Source: Thermohalobaculum sp039028795
GTDB lineage: Bacteria > Pseudomonadota > Alphaproteobacteria > Rhodobacterales > Rhodobacteraceae
Direction: 5' to 3'
NCBI GenBank assembly: GCA_039028795.1
Contig: JBCCHJ010000006.1
Coordinates: forward strand, 65,446 to 129,445
Length of the DNA stretch: 64,000 nt
Shown here: in pieces, positions 7,812 to 15,808 of the stretch
Position numbering within the stretch: position 1 is the stretch's first letter
How the letters are laid out: each line of letters opens with the position of its first letter
The notes under the pieces: generated by a model
Database searches by the model: none
What the model was told of the DNA's origin: nothing
What the model saw: the letters and a program-made list of their open reading frames with translations, nothing else
Position numbers and translations under genes: made by a program

Positions 7812-8852
7812 ATGTTAGGCGGAGTCTTCGGCGTATTTTCGAACGACATGGCCATTGATTTGGGCACGGCGAACACGCTGGTCTATGTCAAAGGCAAGGG
7901 TATCGTTTTGAACGAGCCCTCGGTCGTCGCCTATCAGACCCGCGATGGCAAAAAAGAAGTCAAAGCGGTGGGCGAGGATGCGAAGCTGATGCTTGGCCGT
8001 ACGCCCGGCTCGATCCAGGCTATTCGGCCCATGCGCGACGGCGTGATCGCCGATTTCGAAGTCGCCGAAGAAATGATCAAGCACTTCATCAAGAAAGTGC
8101 ATCCGAACTCGATCATGGCCAAGCCGCAAATTGTGGTCTGTGTGCCCTATGGCGCGACGGCGGTGGAAGAGAGAGCCATCCGGGACTCGGTCATATCCGC
8201 AGGTGCCCGTAAGGCAATTCTGATCCCAGAGCCTATCGCAGCCGCCATCGGCGCGGGGCTTCCCATCACAGAACCGACAGGCTCAATGATTGTCGATATC
8301 GGTGGCGGTACGACCGAGGTCGCCGTGCTGTCGCTGTCTGACATCGTCTATGCCCGCTCTGTCCGCGTCGGCGGCGACAAAATGGATGAAGCAATTATCA
8401 GCCACCTCCGCCGTCAGCATAACCTGCTTATTGGCGAGGCCAGCGCCGAGCGGATCAAGAAATCCATCGGCACGGCCCGTGTGCCGGCTGATGGCGTTGG
8501 CGAGCAGATGGTCATCCGTGGACGCGATCTGCTGAATGGCGTGCCCAAGGAACAGGAAATCACACAGGCACAAATTGCCGAGGCCCTGGCAGAACCTGTG
8601 CAGCAAATCGTTGAGGCCGTTATGGTTGCCCTTGAGGCAACGCCCCCTGATCTGGCCGCAGATATCGTTGACAACGGTGTCATGTTGGCAGGCGGCGGTG
8701 CGCATCTGGGCGATTTGGATCTTTCCTTGCGCGAACAGACTGGGCTGGCCATCAGCGTAGCTGAAGAGCCGCTGCACTGCGTGGCTCTTGGCACCGGGCG
8801 GGCGCTTGAACATCTGGACCGGCTTGGTCACGTGATGAAGGTTGGGGCATAA
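7812..8852 (+). CDS. mreB: Rod-shape-determining actin MreB
   Basis: A 346-residue bacterial actin. It shows the phosphate-1 motif MAIDLGTANTLVYVKGKG, phosphate-2 MIVDIGGGTTEVAVLSL and the adenosine motif VMLAGGGAHLGDLD near the C-terminus. MreB filaments under the inner membrane orient the elongasome that inserts lateral peptidoglycan. The N-terminal residues MLGGVFGVFSND form the amphipathic membrane-binding segment of Gram-negative MreB, which supports ATG 7812 over an in-frame upstream start at 7710. It is the first gene of mreB-mreC-mreD-mrdA-rodA, with 21 bases to mreC. Confidence 0.97.
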   Translation: MLGGVFGVFSNDMAIDLGTANTLVYVKGKGIVLNEPSVVAYQTRDGKKEVKAVGEDAKLMLGRTPGSIQAIRPMRDGVIADFEVAEEMIKHFIKKVHPNSIMAKPQIVVCVPYGATAVEERAIRDSVISAGARKAILIPEPIAAAIGAGLPITEPTGSMIVDIGGGTTEVAVLSLSDIVYARSVRVGGDKMDEAIISHLRRQHNLLIGEASAERIKKSIGTARVPADGVGEQMVIRGRDLLNGVPKEQEITQAQIAEALAEPVQQIVEAVMVALEATPPDLAADIVDNGVMLAGGGAHLGDLDLSLREQTGLAISVAEEPLHCVALGTGRALEHLDRLGHVMKVGA

Positions 8853-8873
8853 CTCAGGTACGAGGTGTAGCTC

Positions 8874-9791
8874 TTGGCGCGATCAGCGGCACCAACGGAC
8901 AATGCCCTGACACGGACGGTGCACCGCATTCTGCTGGGCCTAATCGTGGTCATCTGCCTTGTGCTGTTGATTCTGTGGCGCACGGACAACCCACGCATCA
9001 ACAATCTGCGCATGAACCTGGTCGACAGCGTGTCCCCTTCGATGTCTTGGGTCTCCGAACCAATGGACTTCGCCTGGAACGTCGCCCGGGATTATCGCAA
9101 CTTTCTGAACGTCTACGAACAGAATAAGTCCCTGCGCCGCGAAATTCAGTCCTTGCGCAGTTGGCGCGAGGCCGCGCGGTTGCTGGAAGAAGAAAACGCG
9201 CAACTGCGCGCCCTGAACAATGTCCGTCTAGCGCAACGGATGCAGTTCGTGACCGGGGATATCTTTGCCGACAGTGGCGGGCCGTACCGTGAATCTGCCC
9301 TGGTGAATGTCGGGCGCAAAGACGAAATCCAGGACGGCGCCGCGGCAATGGATGGTCAAGGCCTGGTCGGCCGGGTCGTCGGTGTCGGCGAAAGGGCATC
9401 GCGCCTGCTGCTGTTGACGGATTTCTCCAGTCGCGTGCCTGTGGTGATCCAGCCTGGCGCCCGGCGGGCCATGTTGCTTGGCGACGGCACACTGAACCCT
9501 AAGCTTGAGTTTCAGGACGGATCGGACCCCGTCAGCGCCGGGGCGCTGGTGGAAACGTCCGGCGAGGGCGGCGTCTTTCCGCCCGACCTTCCGGTCGGAA
9601 CGGTCGTCGCGACGGAAAGTGGTGCCTTGCGGGTGCATCTTCTCGCTGATTACGCGCGATTGGAATTTGTGCGTCTGATCCGATATCAACCAGATACAGA
9701 GATTGACCAACCCGCCGACCTAGTCCGGCCCGATGGCGGTGCCGTTTCGGCTGAAGACGGGCTGCTGGTCCCGCCGGACGGGGACGGGTAA
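8874..9791 (+). CDS. mreC: Rod-shape-determining protein MreC
   Basis: A 305-residue bitopic inner-membrane protein starting at TTG, preceded by GAGGTG. It has one transmembrane helix (about residues 18-38), a coiled coil (about residues 75-115, with REIQSLRSWREAARLLEEE) and a periplasmic beta-barrel domain with the typical LVNVGRKDEIQDGAAAMDGQ and GLVGRVVGVGERASRLLLL. MreC activates PBP2/RodA. The C-terminus is Pro/Gly/Asp-rich and probably disordered. Its stop overlaps the mreD start by one base (TAATG). Confidence 0.93.
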   Translation: MARSAAPTDNALTRTVHRILLGLIVVICLVLLILWRTDNPRINNLRMNLVDSVSPSMSWVSEPMDFAWNVARDYRNFLNVYEQNKSLRREIQSLRSWREAARLLEEENAQLRALNNVRLAQRMQFVTGDIFADSGGPYRESALVNVGRKDEIQDGAAAMDGQGLVGRVVGVGERASRLLLLTDFSSRVPVVIQPGARRAMLLGDGTLNPKLEFQDGSDPVSAGALVETSGEGGVFPPDLPVGTVVATESGALRVHLLADYARLEFVRLIRYQPDTEIDQPADLVRPDGGAVSAEDGLLVPPDGDG

Positions 9792-10309
9792 TGACCGATT
9801 TCCTGGACCCCGGGCGGCTCTTTAGGATTGCGCTTCTGCTAACGCTTGGCACCGTTGTGATCTTTGCCGAAGCCGCACCTCTGGGATTGGGACCAACCGC
9901 ACCGCCTTCGCCTGATCTGCTGATGTGTGTTCTGATCTATTGGTCGATCCGGCGTCCTGGGTCGACGCCTCTGCTGGCTGTGTTTGCCCTGGGTCTGATG
10001 CGGGATTTCCTGACTGATGTTCCTTTGGGGGCTGGTACGTTGTCGCTGGTAATCGTGACGGAGTTGTTCAAATCGCAGCGCCGCCATCTGCAGCGCATGA
10101 ACTTCATGGTCGAATGGATGACGGTAACCGTGGCGGTCCTCGCATCCACCGCCTTTGTCTGGCTGCTGGTCGTATTGACGCTTGCGCAACCTCCTTATGT
10201 GATCGTTCTGTTACATCAGTGCCTCTATACGGCAATGGTCTACCCGCTGATCGTCATGATCCTGCGCTGGGTCTTCAGGATCAGCTGGCGCAAGGTTAAG
10301 GTCGCGTAA
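9791..10309 (+). CDS. mreD: Rod-shape-determining protein MreD
   Basis: A 172-residue membrane protein with about five transmembrane helices and the MreD-like segment PDLLMCVLIYWSIRRPGSTP followed by FALGLMRDFLTDVPLGAGTL, which matches the conserved G-x-x-x-D-x-x-x-x-x-P-G/L-G core. It is the membrane partner of MreC in the elongasome. It overlaps mreC and mrdA by one base each, so the three genes are almost certainly cotranscribed and coupled. Confidence 0.9.
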   Translation: MTDFLDPGRLFRIALLLTLGTVVIFAEAAPLGLGPTAPPSPDLLMCVLIYWSIRRPGSTPLLAVFALGLMRDFLTDVPLGAGTLSLVIVTELFKSQRRHLQRMNFMVEWMTVTVAVLASTAFVWLLVVLTLAQPPYVIVLLHQCLYTAMVYPLIVMILRWVFRISWRKVKVA

Positions 10310-12201
10310 TGAGCTGGCTTAGCAAAAAAGGCTCCGCAGCCAACACCGAGACGTCAAATCTGCCGATCTCGCGCCGCGGATTTGTTCTGCTCGGCTTGCA
10401 GATTGGCTTGGCCGGATCTTTGGCATGGCGGATGCGCCAACTGCAGGTTGTCGACGCTGAACGCTATCATCTTTTGGCCGAAGAAAACCGGATCAATATG
10501 CGCCTGATCGCGCCGGAAAGAGCAGAGCTTTATGACCGAAGCGGTGAGCCGCTGGCGATCAACACTAAAAACTACCGCGTCGTGATGGTGCGCGAACAAG
10601 CCGGCGATCCCGAAGCAATGCTGGACAAGCTGAGCCGGCTGATCAACATTCCGGATCACCAGCGCAGGCGCGTTCTGAAAGAGATAAAGCAAAAATCCGC
10701 TTTCGTGCCGGTCAGTGTCGCCGAGCATCTCAACTGGGAAGATTTTGCCGAGGTAAACGCCAACGCGCCCGCCCTGCCGGGGATCCAACCAGAGGTTGGC
10801 CTTTCCCGCAGGTACCCCCACGGCAGGGCCACGGCTCACATCGTCGGCTATGTCGGCCGGGTCAGCCAATACGATTTGGATAAAATCCGGGATTCTGGCC
10901 GCGAAGTAGATCCTGTCCTACAACTGCCAGAATTCCAGATCGGAAAGTCCGGCATCGAACGCGCCCTGGATACAAGACTGCGCGGCCAAGCAGGCAATCA
11001 AAGGATCGAGGTCAACGCAGTTGGCCGGGTCATGAACACGTTGGAGGTCACCGATGGCGTTGCTGGGGAAGACCTTCACCTTACGATCGACCTAAACCTC
11101 CAAAGATACTGCAATGAGCGGTTGGGAGACGAGAGCGCAGCAACCGTGGTGATGGATGTCCGCAGTGGCGACCTGTTGGCCACGACATCGAACCCAAGCT
11201 ATGACCCGAATCCGTTCGTGCTGGGCATCAGTCAATCTGAATACGATCTGCTGCTGAACGACGATCACAGACCGCTGCACAATAAATGGGCTTCGGGCGC
11301 TTATCCGCCAGGCTCGACCTTCAAAATGGTCGTTGCGCTCGCAGCCCTGGAGGCGGGTGTGATCGGCTCGGAAACTACGCACTACTGCCCAGGCCACTTA
11401 AAGCTTGGTAAGCGGAAATTCCATTGCTGGCGCCGCGGCGGACATGGCTGGGTGAACCTGCGCAAATCGCTGCAGCAATCCTGCGATGTCTACTACTATG
11501 AAATTGCCCGTCAGGTCGGCATCGAGAGGATCGGTGAAATGGCGCGCCGCCTGGGCTTGGGCGTCGATCTGGACATTCCGATGGCAGCGCTTCGGTCTGG
11601 CCTGATACCGACCAAGGATTGGAAACAGCGCGTCCACGAAGAAGGCTGGCTAGTCGGCGACACGTTCAATGCCGGCATCGGCCAAGGTTTCGTTCTGTCG
11701 ACGCCGATCCAACTTGCGGTCATGACCTCGCGCATAGCCGCCGGGTCGGGCGTGCGGCCCAGGTTGATCCGGGCGCGCAACGGCACGCCTCTGCCGGTCG
11801 ACCCGCCAGAGGACACAAGGGTCAACCCCGAACATTTCAGAATGATCCGAAAGGCCATGTTTTCGGTGGTGAATTCGCGCCGAGGCACAGCCTATCGTTC
11901 GCGGGTCAAGGACGATAACTGGCGCATCGCCGGGAAAACCGGAACCAGCCAGGTCCGCAACAAGGTTGTCAAAAACGAGGATGTCCCGTGGGAGGAACGC
12001 GATCACGCGCTGTTCGTGGGATACGCGCCCGCCGACAATCCCCGCTATGCGGTTGCCGTGGTTGTCGAGCATGGCGGGAGCGGCTCGAAGGCCGCCGCCC
12101 CGATTGCCCGCGATATTCTTTTGAAAGCGCGTGAGATCCTGGAAACCGGCACTGGCGGCGCAGAACAGGGCGAGGCCCAGACCGGGAAAACCCGTACATG
12201 A
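10309..12201 (+). CDS. mrdA: Penicillin-binding protein 2 (elongasome transpeptidase)
   Basis: A 630-residue class B PBP. It has an N-terminal membrane anchor (about residues 22-45), a pedestal domain with ERAELYDRSGEPLA, and a transpeptidase domain with the active-site motif STFK (catalytic Ser about residue 334, in YPPGSTFKMV), SCD (in QQSCDVYYYE, about residue 390) and KTGT (in AGKTGTSQV, about residue 541). It cross-links peptidoglycan made by RodA during cell elongation. The C-terminal end is Glu/Gly/Thr-rich. It overlaps mreD by 1 base and rodA by 4 bases (ATGA). Confidence 0.96.
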   Translation: MSWLSKKGSAANTETSNLPISRRGFVLLGLQIGLAGSLAWRMRQLQVVDAERYHLLAEENRINMRLIAPERAELYDRSGEPLAINTKNYRVVMVREQAGDPEAMLDKLSRLINIPDHQRRRVLKEIKQKSAFVPVSVAEHLNWEDFAEVNANAPALPGIQPEVGLSRRYPHGRATAHIVGYVGRVSQYDLDKIRDSGREVDPVLQLPEFQIGKSGIERALDTRLRGQAGNQRIEVNAVGRVMNTLEVTDGVAGEDLHLTIDLNLQRYCNERLGDESAATVVMDVRSGDLLATTSNPSYDPNPFVLGISQSEYDLLLNDDHRPLHNKWASGAYPPGSTFKMVVALAALEAGVIGSETTHYCPGHLKLGKRKFHCWRRGGHGWVNLRKSLQQSCDVYYYEIARQVGIERIGEMARRLGLGVDLDIPMAALRSGLIPTKDWKQRVHEEGWLVGDTFNAGIGQGFVLSTPIQLAVMTSRIAAGSGVRPRLIRARNGTPLPVDPPEDTRVNPEHFRMIRKAMFSVVNSRRGTAYRSRVKDDNWRIAGKTGTSQVRNKVVKNEDVPWEERDHALFVGYAPADNPRYAVAVVVEHGGSGSKAAAPIARDILLKAREILETGTGGAEQGEAQTGKTRT

Positions 12202-13382
12202 CGCCGCTCGCAAGCGCCCGCGCGCTTGGCGGGTTGAGTTTCCTGCAGAAAATCCTGCGGCTGAACTGGGCCTTAATCCTGCTGATCGGCGCCATTGCCG
12301 GATGCGGGTTCCTGATGCTGTACTCCGTTGCCGGGCCGTCGCAATCGGTTCTGGGCGATGACGTCCCACGTGGGTCACTGGACCCCTGGGCGCGGAGGCA
12401 GATCGTGCGCTTCAGCGTCGGCATCGGCCTGATGTTGCTAGTCGCCTTGATCGACATCAAAGTCTGGCGTTGGTTTTCACCCGTTGCCTATGTCATCGCG
12501 CTGGTATTGCTGGTCGCTGTTGAATTCATCGGCTCGAAAGGCATGGGTGCGCAACGTTGGCTGGACCTCGGGCCGTTGCAGCTTCAACCTTCCGAGTTGA
12601 TGAAGATCGGCCTGGTGATGGCGCTGGCGAGATATTACGCGACGCTGGACAAGGACCGGGTCAGCCATCCGTTATGGTTGCTGCCACCCCTTGTAATGAT
12701 CATCATCCCAATGTTGCTGGTTTTGAAGCAACCTGATTTGGGTACTGCGTTGCTGTTGGCCATGGGCGGCGCCACGGTAATGTTCCTGGCCGGTGTCAGT
12801 TGGTGGTACTTCGGCACCGCAATTGCACTGGCAGGATCTGCCGTCTACGCCGTCCTGGCCTCGCGCGGAACCGATTGGCAGGTCTTGAAGGAATACCAGT
12901 ACAAACGGATCGAGACCTTTCTGGATCCCGAAAGCGATCCCTTGGGCGCCGGCTATCACATCACGCAATCAAAGATCGCTATGGGATCAGGTGGCCTATC
13001 TGGTCGCGGCTTCACGGAAGGCACGCAAAGTCGGCTGAACTTTCTTCCGGAAAAGCACACCGATTTCATATTCACCACGCTGTCGGAAGAGTTCGGGTTC
13101 ATTGGCTCGGTGTCGCTGCTGGCACTCTATGTCCTGGTGTTGATGTTCTGCTTCGCCTCTATGCTGTCCAATCGGGACCGGTTCGGTGCGCTGCTGACCG
13201 GCGGGCTTAGCGCCACGTTCTTCTTCTTCTGGGCGACGAACATGGCAATGGTGATGGGACTGATCCCGGTGGTGGGCGTACCGCTGCCGCTTGTCAGCTA
13301 TGGTGGGTCCGCCATGTTGGTGCTGTTGCTGGCCTTTGGCTTGATCCAATCGGCCCACGTTCATCGCCCGAAAAAGTCCTGA
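12198..13382 (+). CDS. rodA: Peptidoglycan glycosyltransferase RodA (SEDS)
   Basis: A 394-residue SEDS-family protein with ten predicted transmembrane helices. Family signatures include GAQRWLDLGPLQLQPSELMK (early loop), LKQPDLGTALLL, the extracellular loop with RIETFLDPESDPLGAGYH and the late motif VPLPLVSYGGSAMLVLLLAFG. It polymerises lipid II glycan strands together with PBP2. It closes the mre operon; no obvious intrinsic terminator follows in the 198-base gap before the next gene. Confidence 0.96.
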   Translation: MTPLASARALGGLSFLQKILRLNWALILLIGAIAGCGFLMLYSVAGPSQSVLGDDVPRGSLDPWARRQIVRFSVGIGLMLLVALIDIKVWRWFSPVAYVIALVLLVAVEFIGSKGMGAQRWLDLGPLQLQPSELMKIGLVMALARYYATLDKDRVSHPLWLLPPLVMIIIPMLLVLKQPDLGTALLLAMGGATVMFLAGVSWWYFGTAIALAGSAVYAVLASRGTDWQVLKEYQYKRIETFLDPESDPLGAGYHITQSKIAMGSGGLSGRGFTEGTQSRLNFLPEKHTDFIFTTLSEEFGFIGSVSLLALYVLVLMFCFASMLSNRDRFGALLTGGLSATFFFFWATNMAMVMGLIPVVGVPLPLVSYGGSAMLVLLLAFGLIQSAHVHRPKKS

Positions 13383-13580
13383 TCGCCGCTCAATGGAGGA
13401 AGCCAGACGAAGAGAAAACGCGGTGCGCCTCGGCGGCCCTCCCATCCGAGATTCTGGCGCTCAGTAAATTAAGACCTCCTGAAAAATCATGTGTTCAAAG
13501 ACACATAAAACGTAAATTTTGATTCAATCGCACCGCAACCCGTTCTAAGCCTGCCGTCAAGTTAGGACGGGACGCAATCA

Positions 13581-14531
13581 ATGACAGAAAACACGCATGT
13601 GGTCGGGGTTCTTGTTGACCCCACAGAAAAGGCCGAATGGGTCGAGGAACTCAACCGGCAGGTTGCGGCCTCTGATCTGCCATTGCGCATCGATACGGAG
13701 GCTGATCCGGCCGAGGTCGACTACATGGTCTACAACATCGACAGCGGAATGTTCGACTTCACGCCCTATACGAAGCTCCGTGCAATTCTGAACACTTGGG
13801 CCGGCGTCGAGGGTGCTCTGAAAACCCTGAATTGGCCCGATCATGTTCCGTTCTGCCGGATGGTGGAGCCGGGTATGACGATCGGGATGGTCGAATACTT
13901 TCTGGCACACACGATGCGCTATCATATGGATACCGACCGCAGCGTCACCCAATCAGCCGAGGGCCGGTGGCAGAAATACATGCCTCCGCTGGCGGCGGAT
14001 CGGGGTGTCGGTATTCTTGGTCTCGGCGCGCTCGGAACTGCTATTGCAGAGCGTATGGCCGCTAACGGGTTTCAGGTGCACGGCTGGGCACGATCGGCGA
14101 AGGATATCCCCGGCGTCACCACGCATCATGGTGCCGAGGGTCTGCAGGAATGTCTCAGCCAGGCTGAGATCCTTTGCATTATCCTGCCCCTGACGTCAGA
14201 GACCGAGAAAATTTTGAACGCCGAGACCCTGGCGCGGTTACCGGGCGGTGCATGCATCATCAATGCGGGCCGTGGCCCACTGATCGATGATGACGCGCTG
14301 CTGGAGGCACTGGCCAATCGACATATCCGCCACGCGACACTGGATGTGTTCCGCGAAGAGCCCCTGCCCGCGGATCATCCCTATTGGAAACACCCAAACG
14401 TAACGGTTACGCCGCATATTGCGGCATTCACGCGAACGAAATCTGCAACTAGCGCAATTTTGGAGCAAATTCGTTGCGATTTGCATGGTTTTGCACTGCA
14501 GCATGTTGTGGATCGTGCGCGCGGTTATTAG
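13581..14531 (+). CDS. D-2-hydroxyacid dehydrogenase, glyoxylate/hydroxypyruvate reductase A type
   Basis: A 316-residue NAD(P)-dependent enzyme of the D-isomer 2-hydroxyacid dehydrogenase family. The Rossmann motif GILGLGALGTAIAERMAANG starts near residue 144, followed by LPLTSETEKILNAETLARLP, NAGRGPLID and the catalytic-region signature DVFREEPLPADHPYW with PHIAA (catalytic His). The arrangement and length match GhrA, which reduces glyoxylate and hydroxypyruvate. Cofactor preference cannot be settled by eye. It stands between rodA and a DUF502 gene, separated from the latter by 26 bases, so the two may be cotranscribed. Confidence 0.85.
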   Translation: MTENTHVVGVLVDPTEKAEWVEELNRQVAASDLPLRIDTEADPAEVDYMVYNIDSGMFDFTPYTKLRAILNTWAGVEGALKTLNWPDHVPFCRMVEPGMTIGMVEYFLAHTMRYHMDTDRSVTQSAEGRWQKYMPPLAADRGVGILGLGALGTAIAERMAANGFQVHGWARSAKDIPGVTTHHGAEGLQECLSQAEILCIILPLTSETEKILNAETLARLPGGACIINAGRGPLIDDDALLEALANRHIRHATLDVFREEPLPADHPYWKHPNVTVTPHIAAFTRTKSATSAILEQIRCDLHGFALQHVVDRARGY

Positions 14532-14557
14532 GTTTTCCCGCGTGATATGGGGTGAGC

Positions 14558-15313
14558 ATGGCCAAGGGCAGCGATAAAAAATCTACCAGACGGGCTGCAC
14601 GGCGGCGCAGCATGATCGCGGCTGCCAGGAATAACTTCCTGACTGGGCTGATCATCGTCGCCCCCGTGGTCATCACGATCTACCTTACCTGGACAATCAT
14701 CACGTTTGTCGATGACAAAGTGGTTCCGCTGGTCCCCGACATCTACACGCCGAAATTCTACCTGGACACGGACATCCCGGGCTTTGGCCTCTTCATCTTC
14801 ATCGTTTTCACGACCTTCGTCGGCTACTTCACCAAGAACCTGTTCGGGAGGCAACTGGTCCGGATGGCCGAAGGCTGGGTCGACCGGATGCCGATCATCC
14901 GGTCCATCTACAATGCGCTGAAGCAGATCGTCGAGACGATTCTGAACCAGTCCAACACCTCTTTCCAAAAGGCCTGTCTGGTTGAATATCCCCGCAAGGG
15001 AATTTGGGCGATCGCCTTTGTGTCGACAGATACGAAAGGAGAGATCCCAGGCAAAGCCCAGCAATCCCACTTGGTGTCCGTCTTCCTGCCGACAACGCCT
15101 AATCCGACGTCAGGCTTTTTGCTATTCGTTCCGGCCGAGGACGTGGTCGAATTGGACATGTCCGTGGAAGAGGCCGCGAAACTGGTGATCTCCGCCGGTC
15201 TGGTCACCCCGCCCACCAAAGAGGAACGCGAAGCTGCCCGCGCAAAAGCACTGGCGCGGCGGAACGGAAATGGTAACGGGAATGGCGGAAACGGTCGGGG
15301 CGGCAAGGGCTAA
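14558..15313 (+). CDS. DUF502 membrane protein
   Basis: A 251-residue protein starting at ATG 14558 with GGGGTGA just upstream (a GTG at 14552 is an alternative). It has a basic N-terminus, two transmembrane helices (about residues 27-50 and 75-98) and the DUF502 core VDRMPIIRSIYNALKQIVET followed by LVEYPRKGIWAIAFVS and VFLPTTPNPTSGFLLFVP. Family members are widespread in bacteria and plants (COV1-like) but their biochemical role is not established. The C-terminal tail is Asn/Gly-rich (NGNGNGGNGRGGKG), low complexity. Confidence 0.85.
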   Translation: MAKGSDKKSTRRAARRRSMIAAARNNFLTGLIIVAPVVITIYLTWTIITFVDDKVVPLVPDIYTPKFYLDTDIPGFGLFIFIVFTTFVGYFTKNLFGRQLVRMAEGWVDRMPIIRSIYNALKQIVETILNQSNTSFQKACLVEYPRKGIWAIAFVSTDTKGEIPGKAQQSHLVSVFLPTTPNPTSGFLLFVPAEDVVELDMSVEEAAKLVISAGLVTPPTKEEREAARAKALARRNGNGNGNGGNGRGGKG

Positions 15314-15534
15314 GCTCTGTCTGCCGATCGACGCAGGGCGGGTGGCCGCGGCGCGGATGCTCAATTAAATCAAGACTCCAGGTCGCGGCACTCATCCACC
15401 CAAAATGGCCGAAAAGGCCTTCGCCGGGCCTTACTTGAAATTGCTTTCAGGCTCCGGCGACCTCTTACCCGCAGAAAAATTGCGGATTTGCTTTTACCCC
15501 AAAAATAAGGGCACACCCCCAAAGCAGGTCGGTT

Positions 15535-15684
15535 CTAATGGTCGTACAGCGCGGCGAGATCCTCGTCTTTGCTGTAGTCTGTATCGAAGAGCCCCTTATC
15601 TGTTGACTGCAGCGCCTGAAGCACAGCGCTATCATGGTCCAGAAAGAACTCTTCCTGTGAGTAGGCATCATCCAAATCATACAT
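15535..15684 (-). CDS. Small acidic protein, 49 residues, unknown
   Basis: The reverse strand has an ATG at 15684 preceded by a near-perfect ribosome-binding site (AAGGAGGAC, spacing 5-6 bases). The ORF starts MYDLDDAYSQEEFFLDHDSA and ends DEDLAALYDH. It is strongly acidic (many Asp/Glu, few basic residues) with no membrane segment. I do not recognise a family. It lies downstream, on the same strand, of the YejA-like binding-protein gene, separated by a run of three inverted repeats. Support comes from the ribosome-binding site and the codon pattern; expression is unproven. Confidence 0.6.
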   Translation of the reverse strand: MYDLDDAYSQEEFFLDHDSAVLQALQSTDKGLFDTDYSKDEDLAALYDH

Positions 15685-15700
15685 TGTTTGTCCTCCTTGT

Positions 15701-15796
15701 CGTGACAAACGTCACGAGTAGGAATAAACAAAATCTGCCGTTAAGCTTCTGTAAGAGATGTTACACTTTTTTAAGAAAGTGTTCCCTGACGTCAGG
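15701..15796 (-). promoter_or_regulatory. Three inverted repeats between the binding-protein gene and the small acidic ORF
   Basis: Read on the minus strand, CCTGACGTCAGG (15785-15796) comes first. Next is ACACTTT (15763-15769) paired with AAAGTGT (15776-15782). Last is a palindrome with CGTGAC/GTCACG arms (15701-15716) just before the ribosome-binding site of the small ORF. The first two may end transcription of the upstream gene. The last could be an operator or a hairpin affecting translation of the small ORF. Confidence 0.45.
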
Positions 15797-15808
15797 CCAG
15801 ATGTGGTC

